Below the pieces are notes generated by a model, which saw only the letters and a program-made list of their open reading frames with translations, had not been told where the DNA came from and did no database searches. This document shows positions 45,001 to 51,897 of a stretch of DNA of 64,000 nt, one piece after another. Positions within the stretch are counted from its first letter, which is position 1. Every line of letters starts with the position of its first letter. This stretch comes from Flavobacterium fluviale (lineage in GTDB: Bacteria > Bacteroidota > Bacteroidia > Flavobacteriales > Flavobacteriaceae), in the NCBI RefSeq assembly GCF_003312915.1, contig NZ_CP030261.1:4464001-4528000 (forward strand), given 5' to 3'. The position numbers and the translations under genes were made by a program.

Positions 45001-45655
45001 CGTTCACATGACGGATTTAATTTCTGGTCGTGAAACTCTTGAGGATATTCAGTTCATCGGAGCTGTTGGAGGATTCTCTAATTCAGATGTTTTAGGTTCT
45101 GCTAAAGGCTGGGCTGGAGCTTTCTTATACAATGAAAAAGCAAAAACAGCTTTAGATAATTTCTTCAAAAGAGAAGATACTTTATCTGTCGGAATTTGTA
45201 ACGGATGCCAGTTGTTTATGGAATTGGAAGTGATTAATCCAGAACATGAAGTTCACGGAAAAATGCTTCATAACGAAAGCCAGAAACACGAAAGTATCTT
45301 TACTTCTGTAAAAGTTCAAGAAAACAATTCTGTTATGCTATCAACTTTGGCTGGAAGTACTTTAGGAGTTTGGGTTTCTCATGGAGAAGGTAAATTCAAA
45401 TTACCTTATGCGGAAGACCAATATAATATTGTTTCTAAATATGCTTACGAAGGTTATCCTGCAAACCCTAACGGTTCTGATTACAACACAGCAATGATGT
45501 GTGATAAAACAGGAAGACATTTGGTTATGATGCCTCATATTGAGCGTTCGACTTTTCAATGGAACTGGGCTCATTATCCAAAAGACAGAAATGACGAGGT
45601 TTCTCCTTGGCATGAAGCTTTTGTTAATGCCAGAAAATGGATTGAGAAAAACTAA
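42002..45655 (+). CDS. purL: Phosphoribosylformylglycinamidine synthase, large single-chain type
   Basis: 1217 residues, in the normal range for the one-chain enzyme. The FGAM synthetase part includes SEHCRHKIFNG, AETHNFPTTVEPFNGAATGS, GEIRDRLAGGQGSLPLAGTA and SIHDHGAGGHLNCLSELVEE. The C-terminal glutaminase has GICNGCQLF (nucleophile Cys1066) and PHIERS (His1179, Glu1181). It converts FGAR and glutamine to FGAM in purine synthesis. It has its own promoter and terminator. Confidence 0.97.
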   Translation: MIHFFENQSKTVFAVQTQNEISAQDISKLNWLFADANKIEKSALTGFFVGPRATMITPWSTNAVEITQNMGVPGIIRIEEFHPATEDFTDFDPMLFQKFNELDQEIFTINIQPEPILEIDDIATYNKVEGLALSEEEVDYLNNLAAKLGKKLTDSEIFAFSQANSEHCRHKIFNGTFVIDGEEKETSLFKLIKKTSQENPNDIVSAYKDNVAFVKGPKVQQFAPKSADKPDFYEIKEFDSVISLKAETHNFPTTVEPFNGAATGSGGEIRDRLAGGQGSLPLAGTAVYMTSYSRLNDDRKWENAVEERKWLYQTPMDILIKASNGASDFGNKFGQPLITGSVLTFEHSENDRKIGYDKVIMQAGGIGYGKLDQSIKKKPQEGDKIVILGGENYRIGMGGAAVSSADTGAFGSGIELNAIQRSNPEMQKRAANAIRGLVESDNNPIVSIHDHGAGGHLNCLSELVEETGGLIDLDKLPVGDPTLSAKEIIGNESQERMGLVIGQKDIDTLQRIADRERSPMYQVGDVTGDHRFTFESKSNGSKPMDYALEDFFGSSPKTVMTDKTIDRKYADVAYNAGDFESYLKDVLRLEAVASKDWLTNKVDRCVGGKVAKQQNAGPLQLPLNNVGVMALDYLGKEGIATSIGHAPIAALIDPVAGSRNAIAESLSNIIWAPIKDGLKGISLSANWMWACKNEGEDARLYAAVEGCSEFAIELGINIPTGKDSLSMKQKYPNDEVIAPGTVIISAGGNCTDIRKVVEPVLQKDGDSIYYINLSQDDFKLGGSSFAQIRNTIGNETSTIKDASFFKNAFNTIQELIGESQILAGHDIGSGGLITTLLEMCFADVNLGAKIDFSAFAEKDLLKILFAENIGIVFQAKSDAAVEAKLKANNIQFFKIGSVTSTETLEVGSWNLDIKNYRDVWFETSYLLDQKQSKNGRAQARFENYKNQVLNYTFPTHFTGKKPEIDNSKPRPKAAIIREKGSNSEREMANAMYLAGFDVKDVHMTDLISGRETLEDIQFIGAVGGFSNSDVLGSAKGWAGAFLYNEKAKTALDNFFKREDTLSVGICNGCQLFMELEVINPEHEVHGKMLHNESQKHESIFTSVKVQENNSVMLSTLAGSTLGVWVSHGEGKFKLPYAEDQYNIVSKYAYEGYPANPNGSDYNTAMMCDKTGRHLVMMPHIERSTFQWNWAHYPKDRNDEVSPWHEAFVNARKWIEKN

Positions 45656-45671
45656 AAAATATATTTGTATT

Positions 45672-45705
45672 AAAAGCGCCCGAATTTATCGGGCGCTTTT
45701 TTTAT
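45672..45705 (+). terminator. purL terminator
   Basis: AAAAGCGCCCGA pairs with TCGGGCGCTTTT and runs into seven T, 17 bases after the purL stop codon. Confidence 0.88.
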
Positions 45706-45707
45706 AA

Positions 45708-45773
45708 CCACAGATTAAAAGGATTTTTCCAAACTTTAAAAAATAATCTGTTATAATTCTTTTAATCTGTGGC
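45708..45773. repeat. CCACAGATTAAAA repeat copy
   Basis: ACCACAGATTAAAAGGATTT at one end and TCTTTTAATCTGTGGCT at the other; the same family as at 26599 and 39919. Confidence 0.7.
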
Positions 45774-45822
45774 TATAAAAAACATCCTAACGCTATCCCC
45801 AAATAGTCAGGACATTGATATT

Positions 45823-46104
45823 TTAATCTTTAAATGCCGAAGCAATTCCAGTAACAATATTAGCAGTTCCAAAGGCAAACAATCCAGAAGCAATTGCTGT
45901 TTGTCCAGCAAAATATTGGCTTTCGCGGGCAACAATACTAAAAATTGTTCCACCGGCCAGTCCAGCAATTAAACCTAAGCCAATTGTCGAAATAATCCAC
46001 CACGGCTCGGGTTCAGGAATTGGCGGTTTCTTTAAGAATTGGCGCCACCAGCCTGGGTATTTTGTACCACACCAGCCCATGGCTAAGAAAAAAGCAGTTT
46101 CCAT
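45823..46104 (-). CDS. Small membrane protein, hypothetical
   Basis: 93 residues, with two hydrophobic glycine-rich helices (WIISTIGLGLIAGLAGGTIF and AIASGLFAFGTANIVTGIA). The N terminus METAFFLAMGWCGTKYPGWW followed by KKPPIPEPEPWW is unusual and probably conserved. I do not recognise a family. It could form an oligomeric membrane assembly, but nothing shows this directly. Confidence 0.65.
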   Translation of the reverse strand: METAFFLAMGWCGTKYPGWWRQFLKKPPIPEPEPWWIISTIGLGLIAGLAGGTIFSIVARESQYFAGQTAIASGLFAFGTANIVTGIASAFKD

Positions 46105-46445
46105 AAATAATTAGTTTTATATGCCGCCTACTCGTTTGCTTTTCGGCTTCCGCATTTTGACGGAATAAAAGTAAGCTTAACGTATTTCTAAGAATCAATG
46201 AAATTTCCTGTTTTTAAAGGGGAAAAACACCCTTTTTTAAAAAGTAATTCTATTGCTGCTTTTTAAAGAAAAATTACTAGGAAAATAACTTTCTGGAAAG
46301 TAAAAACTGATCAAAAATAAATAAATCGTAAAAATTTCATTCTTGTATTTTTAACCCTCCTTTCTCTTGAAAATTTGGATTATATTCGCCCAAGAAAATC
46401 AGCCGCTAGATTTTTTAAAGCCCAAAAACATTAAACCTACATAGC
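46105..46445. other. Divergent gap without recognised content
   Basis: About 340 bp of AT-rich DNA between two divergent hypothetical genes. The only candidate signal is a near-consensus TATATTCG at 46381-46388 before the plus-strand gene. Confidence 0.5.
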
Positions 46446-46880
46446 ATGAAATTTTTAAAATTACTTTTTATCTGCAGCCTGTTTTTTGCTGCAGCACAAT
46501 CACACGCACAAGTTCACGTAGATCAAATTACACACAATTCTAAAGATCGTTTTATCACAACTACAATTGGTTATCCAATTCCTGGAACTTTCGCACCAAT
46601 AGGACAAAAACAGCCCATTACGGTTTTAAATCCAGATGGAACTGGTTTTATTCAGGCAGAAGATCTTAGCAAACAAAAAATTAATTGGGGAATTGAGTGT
46701 ACGGAGGAAGGTGTTCCTGTTTTTAAAGAAGGTTTCAACAGCGCTTCTTATACGTTTTGGTACCGTACAAACGATAGTGAAGAATGGTATTACTCTCAAT
46801 TCTCTATTCATTTTGCCAAGAAAAAAATGTTCTTAATGGGAGAAAGGGTTAAAGAGTACGAAGATTATAATGTTCAATAA
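46446..46880 (+). CDS. Exported hypothetical protein
   Basis: 144 residues with a signal peptide (LFICSLFFAAAQSHA, then Q). The mature part is beta-rich (ITTTIGYPIPGTFAPIGQKQ, ASYTFWYRTNDSEEWYYSQF) and not recognised. Probably periplasmic. Confidence 0.68.
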   Translation: MKFLKLLFICSLFFAAAQSHAQVHVDQITHNSKDRFITTTIGYPIPGTFAPIGQKQPITVLNPDGTGFIQAEDLSKQKINWGIECTEEGVPVFKEGFNSASYTFWYRTNDSEEWYYSQFSIHFAKKKMFLMGERVKEYEDYNVQ

Positions 46881-47058
46881 TCTGGCAAAAAAGGACTTCC
46901 CATTAAACATTTCTTGATTTTTATTGAAATTTACTATAAAAAAGAAAACGTTTTCGTTGATTTTTAATAGTCTCTATAAATTTTCCCATAAAATTCGATA
47001 AAATAAAAAATCATACCCAAATTTTATTTAATTTGCAGTAAAATTCAATATATTAAAC

Positions 47059-48837
47059 ATGGTTTCAATCACACGCCTTTTTGATTTTCCCTATTATCAA
47101 CAAGAAACTTATAACCTCTCAGTTGCTCTTGCAACCAAAAAAAATGGAGTCTGGGAAAAAACATCCAGCCAGGAATATATTGCTAAAGCAAATGCTGTTT
47201 CGAGAGCATTATTGCGAATGGGCGTTAAAAAAGATGATAAAATTGCTTTAATTACTTCAAATAATAGAACCGAGTGGAATATCATGGATATTGGTATTTT
47301 GCAGACAGGTGCGCAGAATGTTCCTATTTATCCAACTATTGCTGAGGAAGATTACGAATATATTTTAAACCATAGCGGCAGTATTTACTGCTTTGTGTCT
47401 GATGATGAAGTATATCAAAAAGTGCAGGCGATTAGAGCTAATGTACCTACTTTAAAAGAAGTTTACTCTTTTAATGAAATTCCAGGCTGCAAGCATTGGT
47501 CTGATTTATTGTTAGCAGGAGAAGACGAAAGCAACCAAAACGAAGTTGAAGCATTAAAAGACAGTATTAAAACTGAAGATCTGGCTACTATTATTTATAC
47601 TTCTGGAACTACAGGAAAACCAAAAGGTGTTATGCTTTCGCACAAAAATATTGTTTCAAATGTTTTAGACAGTGCGCCAAGAATTCCTTTTGATGCTGGA
47701 AAAAGCACCGCTTTGAGTTTCTTACCGATCTGTCATATTTTTGAAAGAATGATTTTGTACATCTATCAATATTATGGGGTTTCGGTTTATTTTGGCGAAT
47801 CTATTGAAAAAATCAGTGATAACTTAAAAGAAGTTCGACCAACAGTTATTACAGCTGTTCCTAGACTTCTGGAAAAAGTTTACGATAAAATTTATGCTAA
47901 AGGTGCTGAATTAACCGGCATCAAGAAAAAACTATTTTTCTGGGCTATTGATTTAGGATTAAAATATGAGCCGTACGGAGCAAACGGATTTTGGTACGAA
48001 TTCCAATTAAAAATTGCCCGCAAACTTATTTTCAGTAAATGGAAAGAAGGTTTGGGTGGAAATTTAGATTTAATGGTATCTGGAAGTGCGGCGTTGCAGC
48101 CTCGTTTGACAAGAGTTTTTGCTGCTGCAGAAATTCCAGTAATGGAAGGTTACGGTTTATCTGAAACTTCTCCGGTAATTGCCGTAAACGATCAGAGAAA
48201 CAAAGGTTTTAAAATTGGAACCGTTGGAAAACCAATTCGCAATCTTGAAGTTAAAATTGCCGAAGACGGTGAAATTTTATTAAAAGGACCAAACGTAATG
48301 CTGGGTTATTACAAAGACGAGGAAAAAACTGCCGAGGCTATAATAGACGGTTATTTCCACACGGGAGATATTGGAGAAATTGACAGCGAAGGTTTCTTAA
48401 AAATTACCGATCGTAAGAAAGAAATGTTCAAAACGTCTGGAGGTAAATACATTGCACCGCAAATGATCGAAAATGCCATGAAACAGTCTCGTTTTATTGA
48501 GCAGATTATGGTTGTGGGTGAAGGCGAAAAAATGCCGGCGGCTTTTATTCAGCCAAACTTTGAATTTGTAAAAGAATGGGCGAAAATCCATAAAATTACT
48601 TTAGGAAATTCAACAGCTGAAATCGCTTCTAATCCAGATATCATTAAACGTATTGACAGCGAAATTGAAGAAATCAATAAAAAATTCGGACATTGGGAAC
48701 AAATCAAACGTTTTGAACTTACGCCAGATGTTTGGTCGATCGACGGCGGGCAATTGACTCCTACGCTGAAATTAAAACGTAAAATCATCAAAGAGATTTA
48801 TAAAGATCTGTATGCTAAAATTTATGGTCAGAATTAA
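47059..48837 (+). CDS. Long-chain fatty acid-CoA ligase (AMP-binding)
   Basis: 592 residues. The AMP-binding P-loop TIIYTSGTTGKPKGVMLSHK, the adenine motif EGYGLSETSPVIAVN, FHTGDIGEIDSEGFLKITDR and KEMFKTSGGKYIAPQMIENA are those of long-chain acyl-CoA synthetases (FadD15-like). It activates fatty acids to acyl-CoA, for oxidation or lipid synthesis. It converges on the exonuclease gene with a shared terminator. Confidence 0.94.
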   Translation: MVSITRLFDFPYYQQETYNLSVALATKKNGVWEKTSSQEYIAKANAVSRALLRMGVKKDDKIALITSNNRTEWNIMDIGILQTGAQNVPIYPTIAEEDYEYILNHSGSIYCFVSDDEVYQKVQAIRANVPTLKEVYSFNEIPGCKHWSDLLLAGEDESNQNEVEALKDSIKTEDLATIIYTSGTTGKPKGVMLSHKNIVSNVLDSAPRIPFDAGKSTALSFLPICHIFERMILYIYQYYGVSVYFGESIEKISDNLKEVRPTVITAVPRLLEKVYDKIYAKGAELTGIKKKLFFWAIDLGLKYEPYGANGFWYEFQLKIARKLIFSKWKEGLGGNLDLMVSGSAALQPRLTRVFAAAEIPVMEGYGLSETSPVIAVNDQRNKGFKIGTVGKPIRNLEVKIAEDGEILLKGPNVMLGYYKDEEKTAEAIIDGYFHTGDIGEIDSEGFLKITDRKKEMFKTSGGKYIAPQMIENAMKQSRFIEQIMVVGEGEKMPAAFIQPNFEFVKEWAKIHKITLGNSTAEIASNPDIIKRIDSEIEEINKKFGHWEQIKRFELTPDVWSIDGGQLTPTLKLKRKIIKEIYKDLYAKIYGQN

Positions 48838-48860
48838 ATCAGAATAATATAACCAAAAAG

Positions 48861-48896
48861 AAAACGGCTGTCGATAATTTGACAGCCGTTTTTAAT
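48861..48896. terminator. Bidirectional terminator between convergent genes
   Basis: AAAACGGCTGTC pairs with GACAGCCGTTTT. An A run on one side and a T run on the other would serve both the ligase and the exonuclease transcripts. Confidence 0.8.
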
Positions 48897-49437
48897 TTTG
48901 AAGACACCAACGCAAAATCTTCGCGATGTTTTTGGCATCATCAATACCGCGGTGATGGGTTCCTTCCAGCGGAATATTCAGCAACTGAAGCGCACCATTC
49001 ATTCCGGTTGGTTTTACTAATCCGAACTTTTCGGCAAAATGGGTTTTTACATTAATATGTTCATCTGCCATCGGATAAGGCACACCAAACGATTTACACT
49101 GCTTTTTAAGCATGTTTAAGTCGTACTGACCGTAACTTGCCCAAGTATATAAATCGGGGTTGTATTGGTCGATTAACTGATTCACGGCTTCTTCAAAAAG
49201 AACTCCATTTTTATCCAGTAAATCTTGAGTTATAGTGGTTAACTCTGTACAAAACAGACTCACACTCGAACGCTGGGGCCTAATCAAAATCCCTTGATTC
49301 TTCGTAATTTCTCCCGTTTGCGTATCTAAAACCGCTAACCCGATTTCGATAATTTCATTTTCCTGTCCTTGTGGGACCGCACTCTGCCAGCATGTGGCTT
49401 CTAAATCGATAATAATAATTTTATCTGTTTTTTTCAT
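48892..49437 (-). CDS. DEDDh 3'-5' exonuclease (ERI1/KapD-like)
   Basis: 181 residues. Exo I IIIDLEATCWQS (the D and E metal ligands), Exo II YTWASYGQYDLNMLKKQC (D) and Exo III HHRGIDDAKNIAKIL (H and D) complete the DEDDh active site. The arrangement, with ATCW after the acid, resembles the ERI1/KapD branch, which often trims RNA ends. The cytosolic substrate is unknown. Confidence 0.92.
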   Translation of the reverse strand: MKKTDKIIIIDLEATCWQSAVPQGQENEIIEIGLAVLDTQTGEITKNQGILIRPQRSSVSLFCTELTTITQDLLDKNGVLFEEAVNQLIDQYNPDLYTWASYGQYDLNMLKKQCKSFGVPYPMADEHINVKTHFAEKFGLVKPTGMNGALQLLNIPLEGTHHRGIDDAKNIAKILRWCLQN

Positions 49438-49494
49438 TTTTTAATTTTTAAATATTGTTTTTTTTTAACCGCTAATAACACTAAGATTAATTTC

Positions 49495-49546
49495 ACACAG
49501 ATTTAGCAGATTTGTATAATCTTTTTAATCCTTTTAATCTGTGGCT
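49495..49546. repeat. Partial AATCTGTGGC repeat copy
   Basis: TCACACAGATTTAGCAGATT then CTTTTAATCTGTGGCT: a shortened member of the family at 26599. Confidence 0.6.
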
Positions 49547-49587
49547 AAAAATATTCCTACCGATAGCTATCGCGAGTGGTAGTAAAC

Positions 49588-50091
49588 CTAGAAGAACATG
49601 CTTTTAAAATCTAGAAAGAAACTTCTTTTCTTAGACTTTTTTTCATGCTTCTCTTTTTTCGCAGCACTTTTCTTTTTCAAAATTTCTTTAGCTTTCTCCA
49701 TCCGTTTAACTGGTTTTGCTTCCTCAGTTTTAGAATTTTCGTAAAACTTTTTGAAAGGACGCGGTTCGAAATCAACCAAAATTGCTGCCATATTTATAGC
49801 ATCAAGGTTTGACGGATCTGTCTCACCTTTAAAGAAAGTCTCGATAGGTCTAAACTTATCTTTCTTCTCCTTAAACTTATTCTTTTTACTATGATCGAAA
49901 TCTAAGCCCAATAGATTACTGAAAACATTCAGATCGTCTTTTGTTGGGTTATTTTCGAAAATCAGCCAGCACAAATCACGAAGTTTTCCACGAGAAGGCT
50001 TGTACAAATAATCAAAGTATTTACCTTCTTTTTCGGTCTCGTATTTTTTTCTAATTGCTTTTTTGTATTTTTCTAATGTATTGTTTTGCAT
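49588..50091 (-). CDS. Basic hypothetical protein, possibly in the shared-operator regulon
   Basis: 167 residues. The N-terminal two thirds has a folded pattern (YLYKPSRGKLRDLCWLIFEN, DLNVFSNLLGLDF, NLDAINMAAILVDFEPRPFK). The last 50 residues are a lysine-rich helix (MEKAKEILKKKSAAKKEKHE) ending in FFLDFKSMFF. Not recognised. It is 110 bases downstream of the 52-codon ORF whose promoter carries the rtcB-type operator, with no clear terminator between, so it may be co-regulated with rtcB. Confidence 0.65.
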   Translation of the reverse strand: MQNNTLEKYKKAIRKKYETEKEGKYFDYLYKPSRGKLRDLCWLIFENNPTKDDLNVFSNLLGLDFDHSKKNKFKEKKDKFRPIETFFKGETDPSNLDAINMAAILVDFEPRPFKKFYENSKTEEAKPVKRMEKAKEILKKKSAAKKEKHEKKSKKRSFFLDFKSMFF

Positions 50092-50201
50092 GGTATTTTT
50101 TTTTTTTGCAATTCTTGGGAATCTCAGGAAATCGAAGGTTTTTCTAGGAAATCCAATATCACAAAAGTTAAAAGCACCCTTGCTTTATCAGAGAAATATC
50201 T

Positions 50202-50360
50202 CTAAATGATATATGTAATCTCCCTAAAATTCACCCTTTCATTCCATAGGTTAATCAGTTTCAAATCCATTTTTTTACTTGAGGCAAATGACGACTCGCT
50301 AAACTCCACTGTTTCTGTTTGATCACTATGATCCGACCTAAGTCCACTTTTTTGATTCAT
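50202..50360 (-). CDS. Short ORF (52 residues) behind an rtcB-type promoter
   Basis: ATG at 50360 to TAG at 50202. It starts MNQKSGLRSDHSDQTETVEF and ends LINLWNERVNFREITYII, with a serine-rich middle. Not recognised. The start codon lies ~58 bases after the TTTG core (50421-50418) of a promoter whose upstream 22-bp element matches those before rtcB and the tRNA-like array. The promoter context, not homology, is the evidence for expression. Confidence 0.45.
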   Translation of the reverse strand: MNQKSGLRSDHSDQTETVEFSESSFASSKKMDLKLINLWNERVNFREITYII

Positions 50361-50417
50361 CCTTAAATTTTTATTATTAAACTAAAATTTTTTACGTCGC
50401 GACGATTTCTTTATGAA

Positions 50418-50455
50418 CAAATATTACAATCGCCCTGCGCATTTATTTTGCGTAC
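50418..50455 (-). promoter_or_regulatory. Operator-promoter copy C (rtcB-type)
   Basis: The quasi-palindrome is CCTGCGCATTTATTTTGCGT (50434-50453) plus AC. Twelve bases separate it from a TTTG core (minus strand, 50421-50418), followed by TTCA. The spacing and sequence match copies at 58084, 61175 and 61264. Confidence 0.65.
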
Positions 50456-50562
50456 TTCTCTAAGATTCTATCCCGAAGCTTCGGGACTGAGTTACTAAGG
50501 ATCTAAGTTTTTGCCTTTGTCACTTTGTACCTCTGTACCTTTGAACCTTGCACCTTTGCACC

Positions 50563-50596
50563 TCAACAAAAAAAAAGCACCCAATTAAAGGTGCTT
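50563..50596 (-). terminator. Terminator of the 31-residue ORF transcript
   Basis: On the minus strand AAGCACC pairs with GGTGCTT around a TTTAATTG loop, followed by a run of T. Confidence 0.75.
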
Positions 50597-50620
50597 CATA
50601 ACAAATACGATATAACTATC

Positions 50621-50716
50621 CTATTGCCTATATTGATGCACCAACATGTAAAAGCATTCACGCTCCGAAGGCGCGGCTACTAATCCTGGGTTGTGTATGT
50701 ATAATTTAAAACTCAT
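50621..50716 (-). CDS. Short ORF (31 residues) with its own promoter and terminator
   Basis: ATG at 50716 to TAG at 50621. It begins MSFKLYIHNPGLVAAPSERE and ends CFYMLVHQYRQ. A consensus promoter (-33 TTG, 21 bases, -7 TATCTTTG at 50785-50778) lies upstream and a strong terminator 25 bases downstream, so a ~200-nt transcript is expected. A 13-codon leader frame (MSFRKQQQQLKNK) ends just before the start. No homolog recognised; the transcript could also be a noncoding RNA. Confidence 0.5.
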   Translation of the reverse strand: MSFKLYIHNPGLVAAPSERECFYMLVHQYRQ

Positions 50717-50777
50717 TTTATTTATTTTTTAATTGTTGTTGTTGTTTTCTGAAACTCATTGTTTCGATTTTGTCTGG

Positions 50778-50810
50778 CAAAGATATGATCGAAAAATTCA
50801 TATTTCCAAA
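50778..50810 (-). promoter_or_regulatory. Promoter of the 31-residue ORF
   Basis: On the minus strand TTTG at 50810-50807, 21 bases, then a perfect TATCTTTG at 50785-50778. The geometry matches the promoter at 51290. Confidence 0.65.
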
Positions 50811-51058
50811 TATTTTTTAAGATTATTTTTCTGACTATCAAATAGTTACACCAAAAATTAAGACAAAGAAATTCCTGTCCGCAAACTGCTGCAGATCTCT
50901 ATTTTACATCAAATGACTGTTACTCATTAGATTACTTTCCAAGACTATATCTCTCTATTTTGATTAATCATTAAACATATTGGTTAAATATTTTTTTAGT
51001 TTTTTTTAGTTCTGGTTTGTTTTCTTTATCATTTTGTTATCACGTTGAACAATTTCAT

Positions 51059-51095
51059 TGTCATACTGAGCGTCCCGAGACTTTGGGAGAAATGC
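51059..51095. repeat. TGTCA..CTGAGCGTCCCGAGA partial repeat
   Basis: TGTCATACTGAGCGTCCCGA matches the left half of the hairpin repeat at 16519; the right half is missing. Confidence 0.6.
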
Positions 51096-51103
51096 TTTTA
51101 AAC

Positions 51104-51136
51104 AAAAAAAGCGTCCCGAAATAGGACGCTTTTTAT
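51104..51136. terminator. Terminator (both strands) of the 36-residue ORF transcript
   Basis: AAAAAGCGTCC pairs with GGACGCTTTTT around CGAAATA, with an A run before and a T run after, so it could act on either strand. Confidence 0.75.
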
Positions 51137-51149
51137 ATTTTATGATGAG

Positions 51150-51260
51150 TTACACTCTAAAATTACATTTCAATTTCATAAAAATACATATAGCGTCCTG
51201 CCATCTCAGCGGGAAATCTCCTGCTAAAAGTTCAAAACTTAGTTTTACTGAAAGTATCAT
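51150..51260 (-). CDS. Short ORF (36 residues) with its own promoter and terminator
   Basis: ATG at 51260 to TAA at 51150. It begins MILSVKLSFELLAGDFPLRW and ends QDAICIFMKLKCNFRV. A -33/-7 promoter (TTG, 21 bases, TACATTTG) ends 30 bases before the start, and a terminator lies 14 bases after the stop. Not recognised; the transcript may instead be a small RNA. Confidence 0.42.
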   Translation of the reverse strand: MILSVKLSFELLAGDFPLRWQDAICIFMKLKCNFRV

Positions 51261-51289
51261 ATGTATTTTTCTATTTTTATTTACAGATA

Positions 51290-51321
51290 CAAATGTAGTA
51301 TAATTTATATTAATTTAACAA
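51290..51321 (-). promoter_or_regulatory. Promoter of the 36-residue ORF
   Basis: Minus strand: TTG at 51321-51319, 21-base spacer, TACATTTG at 51297-51290. Confidence 0.6.
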
Positions 51322-51344
51322 AATGTATTTAAAATATATTTTTT

Positions 51345-51380
51345 ACAACAAAAGACCCCACAAATACCGATTTGCGGGGT
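51345..51380 (-). terminator. Terminator of the 89-residue hypothetical gene
   Basis: Minus strand: ACCCCGCAAAT pairs with ATTTGTGGGGT, followed by CTTTTGTTG, 20 bases after the stop codon. Confidence 0.7.
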
Positions 51381-51400
51381 TTCAATTTTATTGGAATAAT

Positions 51401-51670
51401 TTATCTATTACTGGCGCAAGCCTTATAAATCTGCTTTTCTGAAAATGGCGATAAGGTTTCTGCCAGATTACGGCTGGTTCTTAAACAGCTTAGTATTTTT
51501 TGCCTTAAATTGATATCGTCGCCAAACTCTGTATGCATTAAAAGCTCGAAGATTTCCTGCAAATACATGGGCTGTTCTTTGTAATCTCCCTCAAACAATT
51601 CGTCTGAAATCAAATTAATTACGGATGGCACTACATCACGATGTGTTGGTTTTTGATTTTCTTTTGACAT
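51401..51670 (-). CDS. Hypothetical helical protein
   Basis: 89 residues. THRDVVPSVINLISDELFEG, YLQEIFELLMHTEFGDDINL and RQKILSCLRTSRNLAETLSP suggest an all-helical protein. It starts MSKENQKPTH after a ~160-base strongly structured leader RNA with a consensus promoter. No family recognised. It lies just downstream of the ABC-3C operon but has its own promoter. Confidence 0.62.
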   Translation of the reverse strand: MSKENQKPTHRDVVPSVINLISDELFEGDYKEQPMYLQEIFELLMHTEFGDDINLRQKILSCLRTSRNLAETLSPFSEKQIYKACASNR

Positions 51671-51714
51671 TTTCGAAAATATTTAAACGCACGAAGCCCT
51701 TCATCTTCGGTTGT

Positions 51715-51833
51715 GTCAAAACACTACAAGGAGTGGAATTAGGGCTATCACTAGCTCCAGCAACGTGGATGAGGGCTTGTTTATGTTAACTTAAAATTTA
51801 AGTTTCGGATTTCTCCTTGTATAGTATTTTGAC
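51715..51833 (-). ncRNA. Structured leader RNA upstream of the 89-residue gene
   Basis: Minus-strand arms of 21 and 19 bases (GTCAAAATACTATACAAGGA at 51833-51814 and TCCTTGTAGTGTTTTGAC at 51732-51715) pair almost fully and close an ~80-nt interior containing AACTTAAATTTTAAGTT and CACGTTGCTGGAGCTAGTG. A TATCTTTG -7 box ends 4 bases outside the arm, so transcription would start at or in the arm. A further CGAAG..CTTCG hairpin follows before the gene. Could be a riboswitch-like leader or an independent RNA. Confidence 0.5.
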
Positions 51834-51837
51834 TTTA

Positions 51838-51845
51838 CAAAGATA
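51838..51845 (-). promoter_or_regulatory. -7 box TATCTTTG of the structured leader
   Basis: A perfect TAnnTTTG on the minus strand, immediately upstream of the leader's first pairing arm. Confidence 0.6.
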
Positions 51846-51897
51846 TATTTTTATTTTAAAAAAGTAATTTTTTACCTACAAAAATATTTTTCAAAGC

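Noticed and set aside
51715..51833. Insertion sequence ends (inverted arms of 19-21 bp)
   Set aside because: The interior is only ~80 bp without an ORF, no target duplication is visible, and a promoter directly precedes one arm; an RNA hairpin fits better.
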